NCBI GenBank assembly: GCA_031255315.1
Contig: JAIRSS010000218.1
Location: forward strand, 1 to 16,610
Direction of reading: 5' to 3'
From: Spirochaetaceae bacterium
Lineage (GTDB): Bacteria; Spirochaetota; Spirochaetia; Treponematales; Breznakiellaceae
Length of the DNA: 16,610 nt
Shown: positions 14,762 through 16,610 of the stretch, one piece after another
Layout of the letters: every line of letters starts with the position of its first letter
How positions within the stretch are numbered: the stretch's first letter is position 1
The notes under the pieces: model-generated
The model's database searches: none
Seen by the model: only the letters and a program-made list of their open reading frames with translations
Told to the model about the DNA's origin: nothing
Made by a program: the position numbers and the translations under genes

Positions 14762-15642
14762 GGCCGGGACCGCCTTTTTTGAATCGAGAGCAGCAGGTTG
14801 ATGCACAGGATGAAGACGAACAACACCACCGCCGTCGCGATCAGGGCCTCCCGGTGGAGGTCGGCGGCGTACCCCATTTCCAGCACGATGTTGGCTGTAA
14901 GGGTCCGCAGCCCCCGGGCCAGGCTGCCCGGGAAGGCGGCGGGCAGGACCGCCTGGTTTCCCGCCACCATGACGACCGCCATCGTTTCGCCCACAGCCCG
15001 GCCTATCCCCAGGACTACGGCGGCCAAAATCCCCGGTTTGGCCGCCGGGAGCACCGTAAAGAAAACCGCCTGTTCATGGGTGGCGCCCAGCGCCAAGGCC
15101 CCTTCGTAATACGCCTCCGGGACCGACCGGAGGGCGGCCTCGGAAACGCTGATGATAGTCGGCAGGATCATGATTCCCAGCAGGATAGACGCCGTAAGAA
15201 GGCTTTTACCGCTGCCGCCGAACACGGCCCGGTTCAGGGGGACCAGCACGACCAGGGCGAAAAAGCCGCAGATAACCGAGGGGACTCCGGCAAGCAGGGA
15301 TACCGCCGGGGCGATGATCTTCCCCAGGGTCTTCCCGCAGAATTTCGCCATAAACACGGCGGTAAGCACTCCCCCCGGTACGCCGCAGACGACCGCCCCC
15401 GCCGTAACATACACGCTCCCCAGTATCATGGGCGCGATGCCGAAGACGCCGCTTCCCGGTTTCCAAACCGTCCCGGTTAAAAACTGGAGCGGCCCGATTT
15501 TAAGCATAGCCGGGACGCCGTTGGCAAACAGGAAGAGGCAGATAAGGGCGACGCACAGGATGCAGATGCAGGCGGACCCCAGGAACACCCCCCGCATTAT
15601 CCGTTCTTTTATCAGCGTCTTTTCTTTCATACGGTATTCCAT
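14758..15642 (-). CDS. pstC: Phosphate ABC transporter permease PstC
   Basis: This is an inner-membrane channel subunit for phosphate import, partner of PstA. It has 294 residues. A cytoplasmic start (MEYRMKEKTLIKERIM) is followed by FLGSACICILCVALICLFLFANG and the family segments FLTGTVWKP, FGIAPMILGSVYVTAGA and LAGVPSVICGFFALVVLVP. The EAA region is SEAALRSVPEAYYEGALALGATHEQAVFF, followed by TVLPAAKPGILAAVVLGIGRAVGETMAV. The ATG at 15642 is within a tandem repeat. An in-frame ATG at 15630 has a similar GGAA-type upstream context, so the true start may be either. It follows pstS by 76 bp containing a GC-rich hairpin. Confidence 0.94.
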   Translation of the reverse strand: MEYRMKEKTLIKERIMRGVFLGSACICILCVALICLFLFANGVPAMLKIGPLQFLTGTVWKPGSGVFGIAPMILGSVYVTAGAVVCGVPGGVLTAVFMAKFCGKTLGKIIAPAVSLLAGVPSVICGFFALVVLVPLNRAVFGGSGKSLLTASILLGIMILPTIISVSEAALRSVPEAYYEGALALGATHEQAVFFTVLPAAKPGILAAVVLGIGRAVGETMAVVMVAGNQAVLPAAFPGSLARGLRTLTANIVLEMGYAADLHREALIATAVVLFVFILCINLLLSIQKRRSRP

Positions 15643-15654
15643 CGATATTCCATC
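15633..15654 (-). repeat. 11-bp tandem repeat at the pstC translation start
   Basis: Two head-to-tail copies, GGTATTCCATC (15633-15643) and GATATTCCATC (15644-15654), differ at one base. On the coding strand each unit reads GATGGAATAYC, supplying a GGAA-type site before each of two candidate pstC starts (15642 and 15630). Confidence 0.55.
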
Positions 15655-15672
15655 TTCATTCAGCCTTCAAGC

Positions 15673-15712
15673 GGACGGCCGGGCGGGCGCGGAGGCGCGG
15701 CCCCCGCCGTCC
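15673..15712 (-). promoter_or_regulatory. GC-rich intercistronic hairpin between pstS and pstC
   Basis: GGACGGC (15673-15679) pairs perfectly with GCCGTCC (15706-15712), and three to four further G-C pairs can form inside. It begins a few bases after the pstS stop. Such hairpins after a binding-protein gene often protect that mRNA segment or reduce read-through, giving more PstS than membrane subunits. Confidence 0.5.
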
Positions 15713-15718
15713 AGGGGG

Positions 15719-16573
15719 TTATTGGCTAATCTCCCCCCAGAACGCCGTTTCCCCGGTAAACAGCGCCCGTACCTGCTCTTTGGTCAAGCCGCTCAGAGGA
15801 TTCTCCCGGTTCACGATGACGGCGATACCGTCCAGAGCGATAACCGTACCGGTAAGCCCCTTTTGGACTTCGCTCTCCTTGATTTCCCTGGAGGCCATGC
15901 CGATGTCGCACACCCCGTCTATAACGGCGTTCATGCCCGTGGACGAATCGCTCTGCTGAATCTCGACGTCCGCGCCGCTGTTAATCCTCAGATACGCTTC
16001 TTTCAGCTTCTCCATGACCGGCGTAACCGAAGAAGAACCGGCGGCCACGATTTTGCCGGAGGCCCGGCTGCTGACAAAGGGGCCGGTATCCTCAATACGG
16101 ATATACCCGTTCTTTTCAATTACATCCTGCCCGTCCCTGCTCAGAATGTAGTTGATGAAATCCCGCGCCGGCTCGCTCACCGCGGCGGGTATCGCAATCA
16201 GGAAGGGCCGGGATATCCTATACGAACCATTGGCGACATTGGCGGCCGTCGCTTCAGCGCCGTCTATCCGCAGGGCCTTAACCGTATCGTTCAGGGACCC
16301 CAGGGAGATGTACCCCACGGCGTTTTTGTCCCCCGCAATGGTGGTCATCATAACCGCCGTACTGTTGGTGATTTCGGCGTTTACCGTGGTGTTGTCGGCT
16401 TTGTTCCCATCCAAAACCTCAAAGAGCTCGGTAAAGGCGCTCCGCGTACCCGAACCTTCTTCCCTGGAAACCACGTTGACGGCGGGGTTTGACCCCGAAG
16501 CCTGTTTTCCGCCGAGGGCCCACCCGTTCAGGGCCAAAAGGACCGCCATTGCCGGAATTAACGCATTCTTCAT
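15719..16573 (-). CDS. pstS: Phosphate-binding protein PstS with circularly permuted domain order
   Basis: This is the periplasmic phosphate receptor for the PstCAB importer, 284 residues. The signal peptide is MKNALIPAMAVLLALNGWA with small residues after it and no lipobox cysteine. The mature part is in swapped order. Residues 32-160 are the canonical second half: VNVVSREEGSGTRSAF (phosphate-binding loop), AVMMTTIAGDKNAVGYISLGSLNDTVKAL, then SRPFLIA and RDFINYILSRDGQDVIEKNGYI. A short linker (161-173) leads to the canonical first half: IVAAGSSSVTPVMEKLKEAY, VEIQQSDSSTGMNAVIDG, DIGMASREIKESE, VIALDGIAVIVN and LFTGETAFWGEISQ at the stop. In usual PstS the FTGE...W segment leads directly into NREEGSGTR. 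A GGAGG site lies seven bases before the start. It heads the operon; its promoter is outside the window. Confidence 0.9.
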   Translation of the reverse strand: MKNALIPAMAVLLALNGWALGGKQASGSNPAVNVVSREEGSGTRSAFTELFEVLDGNKADNTTVNAEITNSTAVMMTTIAGDKNAVGYISLGSLNDTVKALRIDGAEATAANVANGSYRISRPFLIAIPAAVSEPARDFINYILSRDGQDVIEKNGYIRIEDTGPFVSSRASGKIVAAGSSSVTPVMEKLKEAYLRINSGADVEIQQSDSSTGMNAVIDGVCDIGMASREIKESEVQKGLTGTVIALDGIAVIVNRENPLSGLTKEQVRALFTGETAFWGEISQ

Positions 16574-16610
16574 TTTTATTCCTCCATTACTGGTATGCGC
16601 CGGGCCGGAA
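16574..16610. other. 5' leader of pstS, promoter not in view
   Basis: Only 37 bases upstream of pstS are present. They contain the GGAGG ribosome-binding site (complement of cctcc, 16581-16585) and no complete promoter or Pho box. Confidence 0.5.

Noticed and set aside
14762..14806. Upstream ATG for pstA
   Set aside because: It would run well into pstC, whereas the ATG at 14761 forms the usual ATGA overlap and gives the family length.
15152..16492. 446-codon open frame antisense to pstC and pstS
   Set aside because: It is composition-driven and covers two recognised genes and their hairpin spacer.
15719..16573. PstS as a frameshifted or truncated pseudogene
   Set aside because: The frame is continuous, has a signal peptide and ribosome-binding site, and contains both halves complete, only in swapped order.

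Overview
The window is GC-rich, tightly packed bacterial DNA and probably comes from a spirochaete, with a Treponema-like gut lineage as the best guess. The main clue is that both exported binding proteins have a signal peptide ending in small residues (LFA-GGG..., ALGGK...) with no lipobox cysteine. That fits a diderm with soluble periplasmic binding proteins, and this look is common in treponemes. The assignment comes from family recognition only, not from a search.

Region 1 (about 1-5708, minus strand) is a sugar uptake operon, read right to left. It holds an L-arabinose/L-fucose-isomerase-family protein, a two-domain sugar ABC ATPase, two ten-helix-type permeases joined by stop/start overlaps, and a periplasmic sugar-binding protein that runs off the left edge. 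A divergent AraC-family regulator (5828-6727, plus strand) almost certainly controls it. The 119-bp divergent region carries four copies of a GGAGAAAA-type repeat. Two of them are 21 bp apart, the spacing of classical AraC half-sites.

Region 2 (6728-7199) has no convincing gene. It holds a hairpin after the regulator, a nested palindrome, an unexplained stretch, a 76-bp palindromic element with perfect 11-bp terminal inverted repeats, and a promoter with a symmetric 6-bp inverted repeat around its -10 box.

Region 3 (7200-9947, plus strand) is a two-gene operon joining a galactokinase of the GGNHTDH subtype to an ArgA-type N-acetylglutamate synthase. The pairing is unexpected metabolically.

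Region 4 (9964-16573, minus strand) is a complete phosphate-starvation module in the order pstS-pstC-pstA-pstB-phoU-phoB-phoR. PstSCAB imports phosphate. PhoU links transporter state to the sensor PhoR, which phosphorylates PhoB, which would normally activate the pst genes. Most junctions are stop/start overlaps. The exceptions carry features of interest: a GC-rich hairpin after pstS, tandem-duplicated ribosome-binding regions before pstC and pstB, and two hairpins between phoU and phoB. The pstS promoter lies beyond the right edge.

The most unusual item is PstS itself. Its two halves are in swapped order, so the mature protein begins with the second canonical phosphate-binding segment and ends with the first half. 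This is an apparent natural circular permutation in an intact gene with a signal peptide and a good ribosome-binding site.
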